This document shows positions 1 to 6,783 of a DNA stretch of 9,245 nt, piece after piece. The stretch spans positions 1,988 through 11,232 of the forward strand of contig JADFQH010000071.1 of NCBI GenBank assembly GCA_022561895.1. The letters run 5' to 3'. This DNA is from Methanobacteriota archaeon. GTDB lineage: Archaea; Halobacteriota; Halobacteria; Halobacteriales; Halalkalicoccaceae. How positions within the stretch are numbered: the first letter of the stretch is position 1; every line of letters begins with the position of its first letter. The notes below the pieces were generated by a model that had not been told where the DNA came from, made no database searches, and saw nothing but the letters and a program-made list of their open reading frames with translations. A program made the position numbers and the translations under genes.

Positions 1-1184
1 GCCTCGTCTTCGGCTTGGATCTTCGCCCATGCCTCCTCGAAGTCCTCCATGCGAACCTCGATGCGGTCGTCGCGGATTGCGAACATCCCCGCTTCGGTAC
101 AGATCGCCTTTACGTCCGCACCGCTTGCCTCGTGTATCTCGTCCGCAAGCGCCTCGAAGTCCACGTCGTCTGCGATGTTCATGCTGCGCGTGTGGATCTC
201 GAAGATGAGCTTTCTTCCTTCGGCGTCGGGCTTTGGCACCTCGATGAGACGGTCGAACCGGCCGGGTCGGAGGATCGCACGGTCGAGCATGTCGAAGCGA
301 TTCGTCGCGGCGATGATCCGGACTTCGCCGCGGTCCTCGAAGCCGTCCATCTCGGAAAGAAGCTGCATCATCGTCCGTTGGACCTCCGCATCGCCCGAAG
401 TCTTCGATTCCGTCCTTTTGGAAGCGATGGAGTCGATCTCGTCGATGAACAGCACGGCCGGTTCGTGGGCGCGTGCGACCTCGAAGAGATCGCGGACGAG
501 CTTTGCGCCCTCGCCGATGAACTTATGCACTAACTCGGAGCCGGCCATCTTGATGAAGGTGGCGTCGGTCTCGTTCGCGACGGCCTTTGCGAGCATCGTC
601 TTTCCGGTTCCGGGCGGCCCATACAGTAGCACGCCACTTGGGGGATCGATGCCCACGTCGCGGAACATATCGGGTTTGAGAAGCGGCATCTCGACCGTCT
701 CTCTTACTTCGTTCATCTGCTCGTCGAGCCCGCCGATATCCGTATAGGAGACCTCGGGACTCTGATCGACCTGCATCACGCGCGCACGAACGTCGGTTTC
801 GCCTTCGAGCTGTTTGACGATCGAAAGCGAGTTGTTCACCGCGACTCGACTGTCCGGTTCGAGTTCGGTGCGCATCTCCTCCGTCACTTCGGTCAGCGCC
901 TCCTGATTGTTGCCGTGCTGTTTGATGATGACGCCCTCGTCGGTGAGTTCCTGAACCGTGGCGACAAAGAGCGGCGACTGCTTGAGCTTCTTGTTCTCGT
1001 GGGTCAACCGTTCGAGTTTCTGCTGGAACTTGTTGTTTTCTGCATTTGCGTCCAACAGCTTATCGCGCATCTCCTCGTTCTGATCCTCGAGGATGTCGAG
1101 GCGATCACGCATCGTTTCGAGCTTTTCCTGCTGTGAGGTCCCTTCCTCGTACGGAAGGTCGACGTCCTCTACAGTATCGGTCAT
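1..1184 (-). CDS. pan: Proteasome-activating nucleotidase PAN (AAA+ ATPase), C-terminus outside window
   Basis: PAN is the cytoplasmic hexameric ATPase that unfolds substrates and feeds them into the archaeal 20S proteasome. About 394 residues are visible from an ATG at 1184-1182. In order they show an N-terminal coiled coil (about 17-72) that ends in the family-typical HENKKLKQSP stretch, an OB-fold region (about 75-145), and an AAA+ domain. The AAA+ domain has Walker A GPPGTGKT (189-196), Walker B LFIDE (245-249), sensor asparagine in ATNR (N295) and arginine fingers in RPGRFDR (R306, R309). The helical C-domain follows. Haloarchaeal PANs are about 405-410 residues, so only the last 10-15 are missing, including the expected HbYX-type tail that docks on the proteasome. 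The sequence resembles PanA1 more than PanB as I recall them. The start is supported by a TATA-like element about 26 bases upstream, implying a leaderless mRNA. It is transcribed divergently from the winged-helix gene at 1313. Confidence 0.96.
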   Translation of the reverse strand, partial: MTDTVEDVDLPYEEGTSQQEKLETMRDRLDILEDQNEEMRDKLLDANAENNKFQQKLERLTHENKKLKQSPLFVATVQELTDEGVIIKQHGNNQEALTEVTEEMRTELEPDSRVAVNNSLSIVKQLEGETDVRARVMQVDQSPEVSYTDIGGLDEQMNEVRETVEMPLLKPDMFRDVGIDPPSGVLLYGPPGTGKTMLAKAVANETDATFIKMAGSELVHKFIGEGAKLVRDLFEVARAHEPAVLFIDEIDSIASKRTESKTSGDAEVQRTMMQLLSEMDGFEDRGEVRIIAATNRFDMLDRAILRPGRFDRLIEVPKPDAEGRKLIFEIHTRSMNIADDVDFEALADEIHEASGADVKAICTEAGMFAIRDDRIEVRMEDFEEAWAKIQAEDE

Positions 1185-1205
1185 TGGGGTTAATTACGGC
1201 GCAGA

Positions 1206-1215
1206 CTCATAAGAG
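1206..1215 (-). promoter_or_regulatory. Putative TATA box of pan
   Basis: Read on the minus strand the segment is CTCTTATGAG. Its centre lies about 26 bases before the pan ATG at 1184, the spacing expected for a haloarchaeal leaderless transcript. No Shine-Dalgarno sequence lies in front of the ATG, which fits. Confidence 0.5.
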
Positions 1216-1258
1216 GTTTCGGGTCGATCGAACCGTTCTCCCCCGAAATTCCTATAGG

Positions 1259-1283
1259 TAATATTCTAAAACAGGAAATATTA
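1259..1283. promoter_or_regulatory. Palindromic candidate operator between pan and the winged-helix gene
   Basis: Perfect 7-base arms TAATATT (1259-1265) and AATATTA (1277-1283) are separated by 11 bases, so the arm centres are 18 bases apart, near two helical turns. The right arm overlaps the TATA box of the winged-helix gene at 1313. A dimeric winged-helix protein bound here would block TFB/TBP, so autoregulation is an attractive inference. The AT-richness of promoters makes chance palindromes fairly likely. Confidence 0.4.
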
Positions 1284-1286
1284 TCA
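1277..1286 (+). promoter_or_regulatory. Putative TATA box of the winged-helix gene
   Basis: AAATATTATC-type AT-rich core about 30 bases before the ATG at 1313. It predicts a start of transcription a few bases before that ATG. This argues against the in-frame TTG at 1289, which would sit almost inside the promoter. Confidence 0.5.
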
Positions 1287-1312
1287 CCTTGTATCCGGTA
1301 GGGTGTACTGAG

Positions 1313-1579
1313 ATGGGCACGTCAGAGGCGATCACGACCGATAGTGAGGGGGATTGGGACGCCGTTCGTGAGCTTCCGCCGAGTGCGAAGCTCGTTGCAA
1401 AGGTACTCGAGTACAACGACACCCTGACACAGAGTCAGCTCGCAGAGGAGACCCTGCTTCCGGCGAGAACCGTCAGATATGCACTTTCCCGACTCGAAGA
1501 GGAGGGGTGCGTCGAGTCGCGGTTTTCGTTTTCCGATGCGCGAAAACGGCTCTATACGCTTTCGATCGAGTCGCGTTGA
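1313..1579 (+). CDS. Small winged helix-turn-helix regulator (MarR/TrmB-like)
   Basis: This 88-residue protein is almost entirely one winged-helix domain. A helix from about residue 21 (PPSAKLVAKVLEY) is followed by a helix-turn-helix (LTQSQLAEETLLPARTVRYALSRLEEEG, about 34-61, written here in pieces: LTQSQLAEETLL then PARTVRYALSRLEEEG) and a short beta wing ending in the RLYTL strand. There is no ligand or dimerisation domain beyond this. Such short MarR-like proteins are common in haloarchaea and I recall a similar gene beside mre11 in related genomes. Function is unknown; DNA binding is inferred from the fold. ATG 1313 is chosen over TTG 1289 because of the TATA position. The gene is divergent from pan and 67 bases upstream of mre11, which has its own TATA element. 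Autoregulation through the palindrome at 1259-1283 is possible. Confidence 0.85.
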   Translation: MGTSEAITTDSEGDWDAVRELPPSAKLVAKVLEYNDTLTQSQLAEETLLPARTVRYALSRLEEEGCVESRFSFSDARKRLYTLSIESR

Positions 1580-1615
1580 TCCCTTCGAACTCCCGTTAGG
1601 ATATCGCTCCGCGTA

Positions 1616-1625
1616 GCTTATACAT
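1616..1625 (+). promoter_or_regulatory. Putative TATA box of mre11-rad50
   Basis: GCTTATACAT, with the core TTATAC about 26-29 bases before the mre11 ATG at 1647. This suggests an independent, leaderless mre11-rad50 transcript rather than only read-through from the winged-helix gene. A short inverted repeat GTCCC/GGGAC (1627-1646) fills the gap between this element and the ATG; it is only 5 bp and may be chance. Confidence 0.5.
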
Positions 1626-1646
1626 CGTCCCTGCGAAACACGGGAC

Positions 1647-2948
1647 ATGACACGGGTGATCCATACTGGCGACACCCACATCGGCTATCGCCAGTATCAC
1701 TCCGCAGAACGCAGAGCGGATTTTCTTTCCGCCTTCGAGCAGGTCGCAGCCAACGCCGTTAGTGACGAGATCGACGCCGTGGTCCACGCCGGGGATCTCT
1801 TTCACGACCGGCGACCCGATCTCGAAGACTTGCTGGGAACGCTCGACGTGCTTCGCGATCTCGACGATGCCGGAGTTCCGTTTCTCGCCATTGTCGGCAA
1901 CCACGAGGGTACGCGAAAGGGCCAGTGGCTCGATCTGTTCTCCCGAATGGGGCTTGCAACGCGGCTTGGAAGCGAGGGCACGGTGATCGGCGACACCACC
2001 TTCTACGGGCTGGATCACGTTCCCGTCTCCCGGCGCGAGGATCTCGAATACGACTTCACACCCCCTGAGACCGAACACACCGCGCTCGTCGCCCACGGCC
2101 TGTTCGAACCCTTCGGGTATGCCGACTGGGACACCGAAGAGCTGCTCGAACGGGCTTCCGTCGAGTTCGACGCGCTGCTCCTCGGTGATAATCACCACCC
2201 GGATAGAGCGGAAGTGAAAGACACGTGGGTGACGTACTGTGGCTCGACCGAGCGGGCAAGCGCCGCAGAGCGCGAGGACCGGAGCTACAACCTCGTGGAG
2301 TTCAACGGCGACGTTCGGATCTCCCGCAGAGGACTCGAAACGAGAGAGTTCGTTTTCGTCGATCTCGATCTCGCGGAGGGCGAGGGCACGGAACGAGCGT
2401 TCGAACGGGTCGGCCAGCACGATCTCGATGGCCATGTCGTTATCGTCAGAATCGACGGTGAGGGCGAGCCGGTCACACCCGCCGAAGTAGAGTCATACGC
2501 ACGCGAGCGCGGCGCGCTCGTCGCCCGAGTCAGCGACAGCCGCGAGATCGAGAACGCAAGCGAGTTCGACGTTTCGTTCTCCGATCCCGACGCCGCAGTG
2601 CGGGAACGACTCGGGGAGATGGGGTTGAGCCGCGCCGCAAGCGACATCGATGAGACAGTGAGAACGAGCAAGATCGCCGATTCGAACCTTCGGGCGGCCA
2701 TCGAAGAGCGAGTCCGGGCGCTTATCGACGAGGAGCCTGCGGCGTTCGAGTCGGTCGAGCCGGCCAAGTCCGGGTCGATTTCTGAGGGATCGGAAGCAGC
2801 CGAGGGGAGATCCGAGACTCCCGCGAACCGACCGGAATCACGGAACGGTACGGAAGTCAGTGAAGCGGAGTCCGCTGAACGTGGGACTGGACGGGGAGAA
2901 ACGACCGCAGGTACCGAAAATCAGTCCTCGATGGAGGAGTACTCGTGA
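1647..2948 (+). CDS. mre11: DNA double-strand break repair nuclease Mre11
   Basis: Mre11 is the Mn-dependent 3'-5' exonuclease/endonuclease of the Mre11-Rad50 complex, which processes and tethers broken DNA ends. The 433-residue product has the calcineurin-like phosphoesterase motifs in order: GDTHIG (D9, H11), HAGDLFHD (D50), GNHEG (N85, H86), VAHG (H150) and GDNHHP (180-185, metal-binding histidines H183/H184). A capping region follows (about 200-340), then a probable Rad50-binding helix segment (about 335-370). The last 60 or so residues are low-complexity, rich in Glu, Ser, Gly and Thr, and probably disordered. The start ATG is fixed by the motif close to the N-terminus and by the TATA spacing. 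The stop codon overlaps the rad50 start (GTGA). In Haloferax this complex is known to restrain homologous recombination. Confidence 0.97.
   Translation: MTRVIHTGDTHIGYRQYHSAERRADFLSAFEQVAANAVSDEIDAVVHAGDLFHDRRPDLEDLLGTLDVLRDLDDAGVPFLAIVGNHEGTRKGQWLDLFSRMGLATRLGSEGTVIGDTTFYGLDHVPVSRREDLEYDFTPPETEHTALVAHGLFEPFGYADWDTEELLERASVEFDALLLGDNHHPDRAEVKDTWVTYCGSTERASAAEREDRSYNLVEFNGDVRISRRGLETREFVFVDLDLAEGEGTERAFERVGQHDLDGHVVIVRIDGEGEPVTPAEVESYARERGALVARVSDSREIENASEFDVSFSDPDAAVRERLGEMGLSRAASDIDETVRTSKIADSNLRAAIEERVRALIDEEPAAFESVEPAKSGSISEGSEAAEGRSETPANRPESRNGTEVSEAESAERGTGRGETTAGTENQSSMEEYS
2933..2938 (+). promoter_or_regulatory. Shine-Dalgarno site for rad50
   Basis: GGAGGA inside the last codons of mre11, ending 6 bases before the GTG at 2945. 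It fits the archaeal 16S tail and supports GTG as the rad50 start, with translation coupled to mre11. The leaderless genes in this window lack such a site. Confidence 0.7.
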
Positions 2949-5608
2949 GGATCGAGCGTCTAAGACTTTCGAACTTCAAGCCGTATCCGGACACAGATCT
3001 CCGGCTCGAACGCGGCGTCACCGTCATTCACGGGCTAAACGGCAGCGGGAAGTCATCCCTCTTAGAGGCCTGCTTTTTCGCACTGTACGGCTCCTCGGCG
3101 CTTTCGGGAACGCTCGAAGACGTGATTACCAATGGTGAGGAAGAATGCGAGATCGAACTCTGGTTCGCTCATGGGGATGGGTCGTACCATATAGAACGCC
3201 GGGTCCGGTTCTCGGGCGAGCGCGCCCAGACCGCGACCTGCGTACTTGAAACACCTGATGGAGCCGTAGATGGCGCACGAGACGTCGAACGCTCTATCGA
3301 GAACCTGCTCCGGATGGACAGCGATGCGTTCGTCAACTGTGCGTACGTCAGGCAGGGCGAGGTCAACAAGCTGATCCATGCCCGGCCGGGCGAGCGCCAG
3401 GACATGATCGACGACCTGCTCCAACTGGGAACTTTAGAGGAGTATCGCGAGCGGGTCAGCGAAGCTCGTCTGGGGGTAAACGACGTTCGCGCGGACGTAC
3501 AGGGTAGTCTCCGGGAGATCGAGACGCAGATCGAGGAGAAAGAAGGCAAGGAGCTGCCCGCGCTGTTGAACGATCTCGAAACCGAGTTAGGGGAGATCGA
3601 AGGGGAGATCGAGCGATTCGAGGGGAACAAGCGAAACGCGGAACGAACGCGAGAGGAAGCGCTCGAGGTACTCGACACACACGAGGGGACGCGCGAGCGG
3701 ATCGCCTCGCTCGACGAAGAGATCGAGGCGATCCGCGAGTCGATTGCAGAGACCGAGGGAGATCGCGAGAAACTCGGCGAACAGCTCACGGAAACCCGAA
3801 AACGGATCGGTGATCTCGAAGAGAGGCGCGACGAACTCGTGGGAGAGTCCGAGATCGAGCGTGCGGACGAGGAGGTGATCACAGAACGGAAAGCGGTACT
3901 CGAATCGGATCTCGAAGACTGTCGCGAGTCGATCCGCGAGGCGAGCCTCGACGCCCAAAAAGCGAAGAGCGACGCACACTCGAAAAAAGAGACCGCAGAG
4001 GACCGCGAGTCGCGCACAAAAGAGCTTCGCGAGGAACGCGAGACGCTCGAAAGCGAGATCGCCGAGAGCGAATCGACGCTCGAAGAGCGTCGGGAGGCGC
4101 GTGAGGCGCTGACCGAGAGGATCGAAGAACGACAAAAGCGGTTTTCGGCGGCTCCCGTCGAGTGCGGTGAGGCGGAGGACTGGCTCGCGGAGCTACGCGA
4201 GGAGCGCGAGGGATTGCGCGAACGCGAGACGGAGTGTCGAGCGTCGCTCGAAAGCGCTCACGAGGCTGTTTCTGCGGGCGAGCAGCTTCTCGAAGCGGGC
4301 AAATGCCCCGAGTGCGGTCAGCCGGTCGAAGAATCTCCCCATGTCGATGCGCTTTCAGACCGGCGCGAGCGCGTTTCCGAGCTAGAGGACGATCTAACCG
4401 CCCTGCGCGAGGAGCGCGACTCCCTCGACGGACGGGTCGAGCGCGCGGAGTCGCTTTCAAAGATCGAAACCGAGATCGAGCGCCGGAAAGAAAAGCGCGA
4501 AACGCTTTCCGAGCTTCTCTCGGATCGGGAGGACGGTCTTCGGAAAAAGCGCGAACGGGTTTCCGATCTCGAAGAGCGGGCCGAGGAACTCGAAACGGAG
4601 GCAAACGAAAAACACGAGTCAGCAGCGGAGGCTCGCGAGCGGGCAGAGGAAGCACAAAAGCGAATTACAGAGCTTGACGACCGTCGAACAGCAGTGGAAA
4701 AACGGATCACTCTGGTTGAGCGCCTTTCCGAGGCACTTTCGGATCTCGACGCAGCCCGCGAGCGGGTTTCTACGATCCGCGATCGCCGCGAGGGGTTCGA
4801 GGCGCTGAACGACGAACGCCGCGAGCGCCTCGTGGAGAAACGCGACCGAAAGAGCGAACTGGAAGCCGAGTACGACCGCGAGCGGATCGAACAGGCACGG
4901 ACGAACAAACAGGAAGCCGAGACGTATCTTGAGGATGTCGAACCGAAGCTCGAAGCGCTCGGCGAGCAAGAGGAGAGCCTTCGGGATCGGATCGGCGGCG
5001 TCAAACGCGAGCTTGATTCGCTCGAATCACTTAGGGAACGCCGCGAGCGGGTACAGAAAAAGCTCGACTCGCTCGAATCGCTCTACGGCGAGGCGGAACA
5101 GCTCCAGGAGATGTACGCCCGCCTTCGATCCGAGCTTCGACAGCGAAACGTCGAGCAGTTAGAACGCATGCTGAACGAAACGTTCGATCTCGTCTATCAG
5201 AACGACGCCTACGCGAAGCTCGAACTAACAGGAGAGTACGAACTGACGGTGTATCAGAAAGACGGCTCGCCGCTCGATCCCGAGCAGCTTTCGGGTGGCG
5301 AGCGCGCGCTGTTCAACCTCTCGCTTCGCTGTGCGATCTACCGTCTGCTCGCGGAGGGAATCGAGGGTGCTGCACCGATGCCGCCGCTTATTCTGGATGA
5401 GCCGACCGTCTTCTTGGACTCGGGGCACGTCTCGAAGCTCGTCGATCTCGTCGAATCCATGCGTCGGCTCGGCGTCGAGCAGATCATCGTCGTCAGCCAC
5501 GACGAGGAGCTCGTAGGTGCGGCGGACGATCTCGTGACGGTCAGAAAAGACCCGACGACGAACCGGTCCGCGGTCGAACACGGCGAAGAGCTACTCGCCG
5601 CGGAGTGA
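2945..5608 (+). CDS. rad50: DNA double-strand break repair ATPase Rad50
   Basis: Rad50 is the SMC-like ATPase partner of Mre11; it binds ends, gates the nuclease and bridges DNA through its zinc hook. The product is 887 residues, normal for archaeal Rad50. The N-terminal ATPase lobe carries Walker A GLNGSGKS (30-37) and a Q-loop region near VRQGEV. Two long Glu/Arg-rich antiparallel coiled coils (about 150-440 and 470-740) flank the hook CPECGQ (C454, C457). The C-terminal lobe has signature LSGGE (782-786), Walker B LILDEP (D818, E819), the D-loop FLD and the switch histidine in VSHDEE (H852). The start is a GTG overlapping the mre11 stop by four bases with a good Shine-Dalgarno site, so the two subunits are translationally coupled. 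The 3' end overlaps the convergent gene at 5591-6016 by 18 bases. Periodic GAG/CGC-rich coiled-coil coding creates many spurious frames on the other strand. Confidence 0.98.
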   Translation: MRIERLRLSNFKPYPDTDLRLERGVTVIHGLNGSGKSSLLEACFFALYGSSALSGTLEDVITNGEEECEIELWFAHGDGSYHIERRVRFSGERAQTATCVLETPDGAVDGARDVERSIENLLRMDSDAFVNCAYVRQGEVNKLIHARPGERQDMIDDLLQLGTLEEYRERVSEARLGVNDVRADVQGSLREIETQIEEKEGKELPALLNDLETELGEIEGEIERFEGNKRNAERTREEALEVLDTHEGTRERIASLDEEIEAIRESIAETEGDREKLGEQLTETRKRIGDLEERRDELVGESEIERADEEVITERKAVLESDLEDCRESIREASLDAQKAKSDAHSKKETAEDRESRTKELREERETLESEIAESESTLEERREAREALTERIEERQKRFSAAPVECGEAEDWLAELREEREGLRERETECRASLESAHEAVSAGEQLLEAGKCPECGQPVEESPHVDALSDRRERVSELEDDLTALREERDSLDGRVERAESLSKIETEIERRKEKRETLSELLSDREDGLRKKRERVSDLEERAEELETEANEKHESAAEARERAEEAQKRITELDDRRTAVEKRITLVERLSEALSDLDAARERVSTIRDRREGFEALNDERRERLVEKRDRKSELEAEYDRERIEQARTNKQEAETYLEDVEPKLEALGEQEESLRDRIGGVKRELDSLESLRERRERVQKKLDSLESLYGEAEQLQEMYARLRSELRQRNVEQLERMLNETFDLVYQNDAYAKLELTGEYELTVYQKDGSPLDPEQLSGGERALFNLSLRCAIYRLLAEGIEGAAPMPPLILDEPTVFLDSGHVSKLVDLVESMRRLGVEQIIVVSHDEELVGAADDLVTVRKDPTTNRSAVEHGEELLAAE

Positions 5609-6016
5609 GGACAGGGCGGTTTTCGCCTCCTCCGTTACCCCATAACCGCGCTCGCCCGCGATCTCTCGTTCTTCGAGTAGTCCTGCCGCACGAAGCTCCG
5701 CGATCGTCCCGTGAAAATCGCTCTCACAGAGACTGTCGAAGGTGAGGAGCTCGCGCACCGAAAGCGGGCCGCGCGAGTCGAGAACCAGGAGCAAGCCGAG
5801 TGTCCGGTCGTCGTGGACGGCTCGTAAGAGCTGTCGAGTCTCCTTCGAAACCTCGTTCGCGGCGGTTTCAAGCGCCGAGGTCCCTTCGATTGCCGTCAGC
5901 GCGCTGTTCTCGATGTAGTGTTCCTCACCGGTTTCGGGGTTGCGTACTAGACTCGATTTTCCCGAGCGCTTGAGCAGGAGGTAGCGGGTGTCATCGTTTC
6001 CCTCGACGGTCTGCAT
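5591..6016 (-). CDS. Haloarchaeal winged-helix protein of unknown function
   Basis: This 141-residue acidic protein has an N-terminal beta-rich part (about 10-40: RYLLLKRSGKSSLVRNP then GEEHYI), a linker helix (about 45-66), and a C-terminal winged-helix domain (about 68-141) with LGLLLVLDSRGPLSVRELL, a recognition-helix candidate around HGTIAELRAAGLLE, and a wing around GERGYGVTEEAK. I recall it as a conserved haloarchaeal family of the DUF7346 type, but that label is from memory. A DNA-binding or regulatory role is only inferred. The stop is TAG and lies inside rad50: the two genes converge and share 18 bases. It follows the membrane-protein gene after 23 bases, yet a TTAAT element overlapping that gene's stop sits about 25 bases before the ATG, so it may have its own leaderless promoter. 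Confidence 0.85.
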   Translation of the reverse strand: MQTVEGNDDTRYLLLKRSGKSSLVRNPETGEEHYIENSALTAIEGTSALETAANEVSKETRQLLRAVHDDRTLGLLLVLDSRGPLSVRELLTFDSLCESDFHGTIAELRAAGLLEEREIAGERGYGVTEEAKTALSSLRGE

Positions 6017-6038
6017 GGTTGTTCGTTGGTTCTCAGGG

Positions 6039-6043
6039 ATTAA
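6039..6043 (-). promoter_or_regulatory. Possible internal TATA element
   Basis: TTAAT on the minus strand, 23-27 bases before the ATG at 6016 and overlapping the TAA stop of the upstream gene. No Shine-Dalgarno site is present before that ATG, which favours a leaderless transcript. It is a short element, so weak evidence. Confidence 0.3.
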
Positions 6044-6405
6044 TCGCTGTCGGAGTCAATAGTATCGAGGTCGAGCTTTCTGTACCTGTAGAGTCCGTGA
6101 GCGAGCGCGAACAGGCCAACAACGAGAAGCCCCCCACCGAGACGGAGCCGTCCCTGGAAAACAAGGACGAGTACGCCGAGGCTCGTCGCCAGAACACCGA
6201 TGTTGAACAATAAGACGAGCGACCAGAACGCAGTCAGGAGATCCTTCGGGGTGTCCGCAGGACCGAGAAATCCCTCGTCGGGTGGTGAAATAGCTGGAAT
6301 ATCGGGTCCGAGATCCGGCTCTTTCTCCTCGGGTTCGATGTTCGGAATCTCCAGCCCGAAATCCGGCTCGTCGGGTTCATCCTCCGAGCGGTCGTCGGGA
6401 AACAC
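6040..6405 (-). CDS. Small two-helix membrane protein with acidic N-terminal region
   Basis: From a GTG at 6405 the product is 121 residues. Residues 1-55 are acidic and Pro-rich and contain two copies of a 16-residue unit beginning EPDFG and EPDLG. Two hydrophobic segments follow (about 56-83 and 89-106), joined by a short loop with Arg residues, and the protein ends with a basic YRYRK stretch and an acidic DSDSD tail. The likely topology is two membrane helices with the long acidic part on one side. I recall a haloarchaeal DUF7322-like family with this layout, but no function. The start is uncertain: an ATG at 6525 would add 40 residues and overlap the upstream gene, and a GTG at 6450 also exists. 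GTG 6405 is preferred because the protein then begins at its acidic family-like N-terminus, downstream of the hairpin at 6445-6478. Confidence 0.7.
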   Translation of the reverse strand: MFPDDRSEDEPDEPDFGLEIPNIEPEEKEPDLGPDIPAISPPDEGFLGPADTPKDLLTAFWSLVLLFNIGVLATSLGVLVLVFQGRLRLGGGLLVVGLFALAHGLYRYRKLDLDTIDSDSD

Positions 6406-6444
6406 ACTCGTGAGTTCGTCGCTGAGAGCAAAAGGATAGGGATT

Positions 6445-6478
6445 CGACACGGTGGGCCTCAGAGCCCGTCTCGTGTCG
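6445..6478 (-). terminator. Stem-loop just after the 57-residue gene (possible terminator or processing site)
   Basis: The arms CGACACG (6445-6451) and CGTGTCG (6472-6478) pair perfectly over 7 bp. Inside them GGGC (6454-6457) pairs with GCCC (6464-6467) around a 6-base loop. On the minus strand the hairpin begins two bases after the TGA stop at 6480 and is followed by a pyrimidine-rich stretch with TTTT. It could end or attenuate transcription, or protect the 3' end of the small mRNA. Archaeal termination usually needs only T tracts, so the role is uncertain. Confidence 0.4.
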
Positions 6479-6479
6479 G

Positions 6480-6653
6480 TCAGATCTTGTCGGGGAGCGA
6501 GACAGTGTAGCTCGTTTTGACCCACGCGAGCGGGTTTCTAACGTCATAGAAGACGATGTCCCCGGCGGTCTCATACGTTTCGACCGACTCGACCGCATCG
6601 AGTTCCAGTTCGTCATCAGTACCGCCATCTCGTTCGTGATCAGCGCTTGACAT
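6480..6653 (-). CDS. Small acidic haloarchaeal protein, unknown function
   Basis: The product is 57 residues from an ATG at 6653. The N-terminal half is very acidic and probably disordered (SSADHERDGGTDDELELD). The C-terminal half looks like a short folded beta motif, with VESVETYETAGDIVFYD, NPLAWVKTSYTVSL. I recall small haloarchaeal proteins with the same ETYET...VFYD..NPLAW pattern (DUF7331-like), without known function. An in-frame ATG at 6743 would add 30 residues of unacidic, promoter-containing sequence and is rejected. A TATA-like element (6686-6693) lies about 36 bases upstream, leaving a leader of about 10 bases. It is transcribed divergently from polB across a 334-base gap, and its gene is followed at once by a hairpin. 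Confidence 0.75.
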   Translation of the reverse strand: MSSADHERDGGTDDELELDAVESVETYETAGDIVFYDVRNPLAWVKTSYTVSLPDKI

Positions 6654-6685
6654 CGTCGTCACCGATTGCTGGTAAGTGTTAGCAT

Positions 6686-6693
6686 GATATATG
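6686..6693 (-). promoter_or_regulatory. Putative TATA box of the 57-residue gene
   Basis: CATATATC on the minus strand, centred about 36 bases before the ATG at 6653. This predicts a short leader of about 10 bases. Confidence 0.4.
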
Positions 6694-6783
6694 TCTTGTT
6701 GCCCGGTCAGGGGTTGCCGAACAATGGTGAGCAGGCGTTTCAATCCCGTAGACGTTCTTTCTTCGAATACTCGTTTTACTTCC

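Noticed and set aside
15..747. Plus-strand open frames antisense to pan
   Set aside because: pan is intact on the other strand with every AAA+ motif; these frames are its shadows.
1627..1646. GTCCC/GGGAC inverted repeat before the mre11 ATG as an operator
   Set aside because: Five base pairs in GC-rich DNA is within chance expectation. I mention it with the TATA element but do not call it.
3169..5004. Several long minus-strand open frames inside rad50
   Set aside because: They are Ser/Arg-rich mirror frames of the Glu/Arg-rich coiled-coil codons and match no expected acidic haloarchaeal protein.
5613..5627. GGCG-GTTTT-CGCC hairpin just after rad50 as a terminator
   Set aside because: Only 4 bp of stem, it lies inside the coding sequence of the convergent gene, and no T tract follows.
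6737..6747. GTTTCAATCCC, identical to one end of many haloarchaeal CRISPR repeats
   Set aside because: Only one copy, the match stops after 11 bases, and there are no spaced repeats or cas genes in the window. Chance or a relic cannot be told apart.
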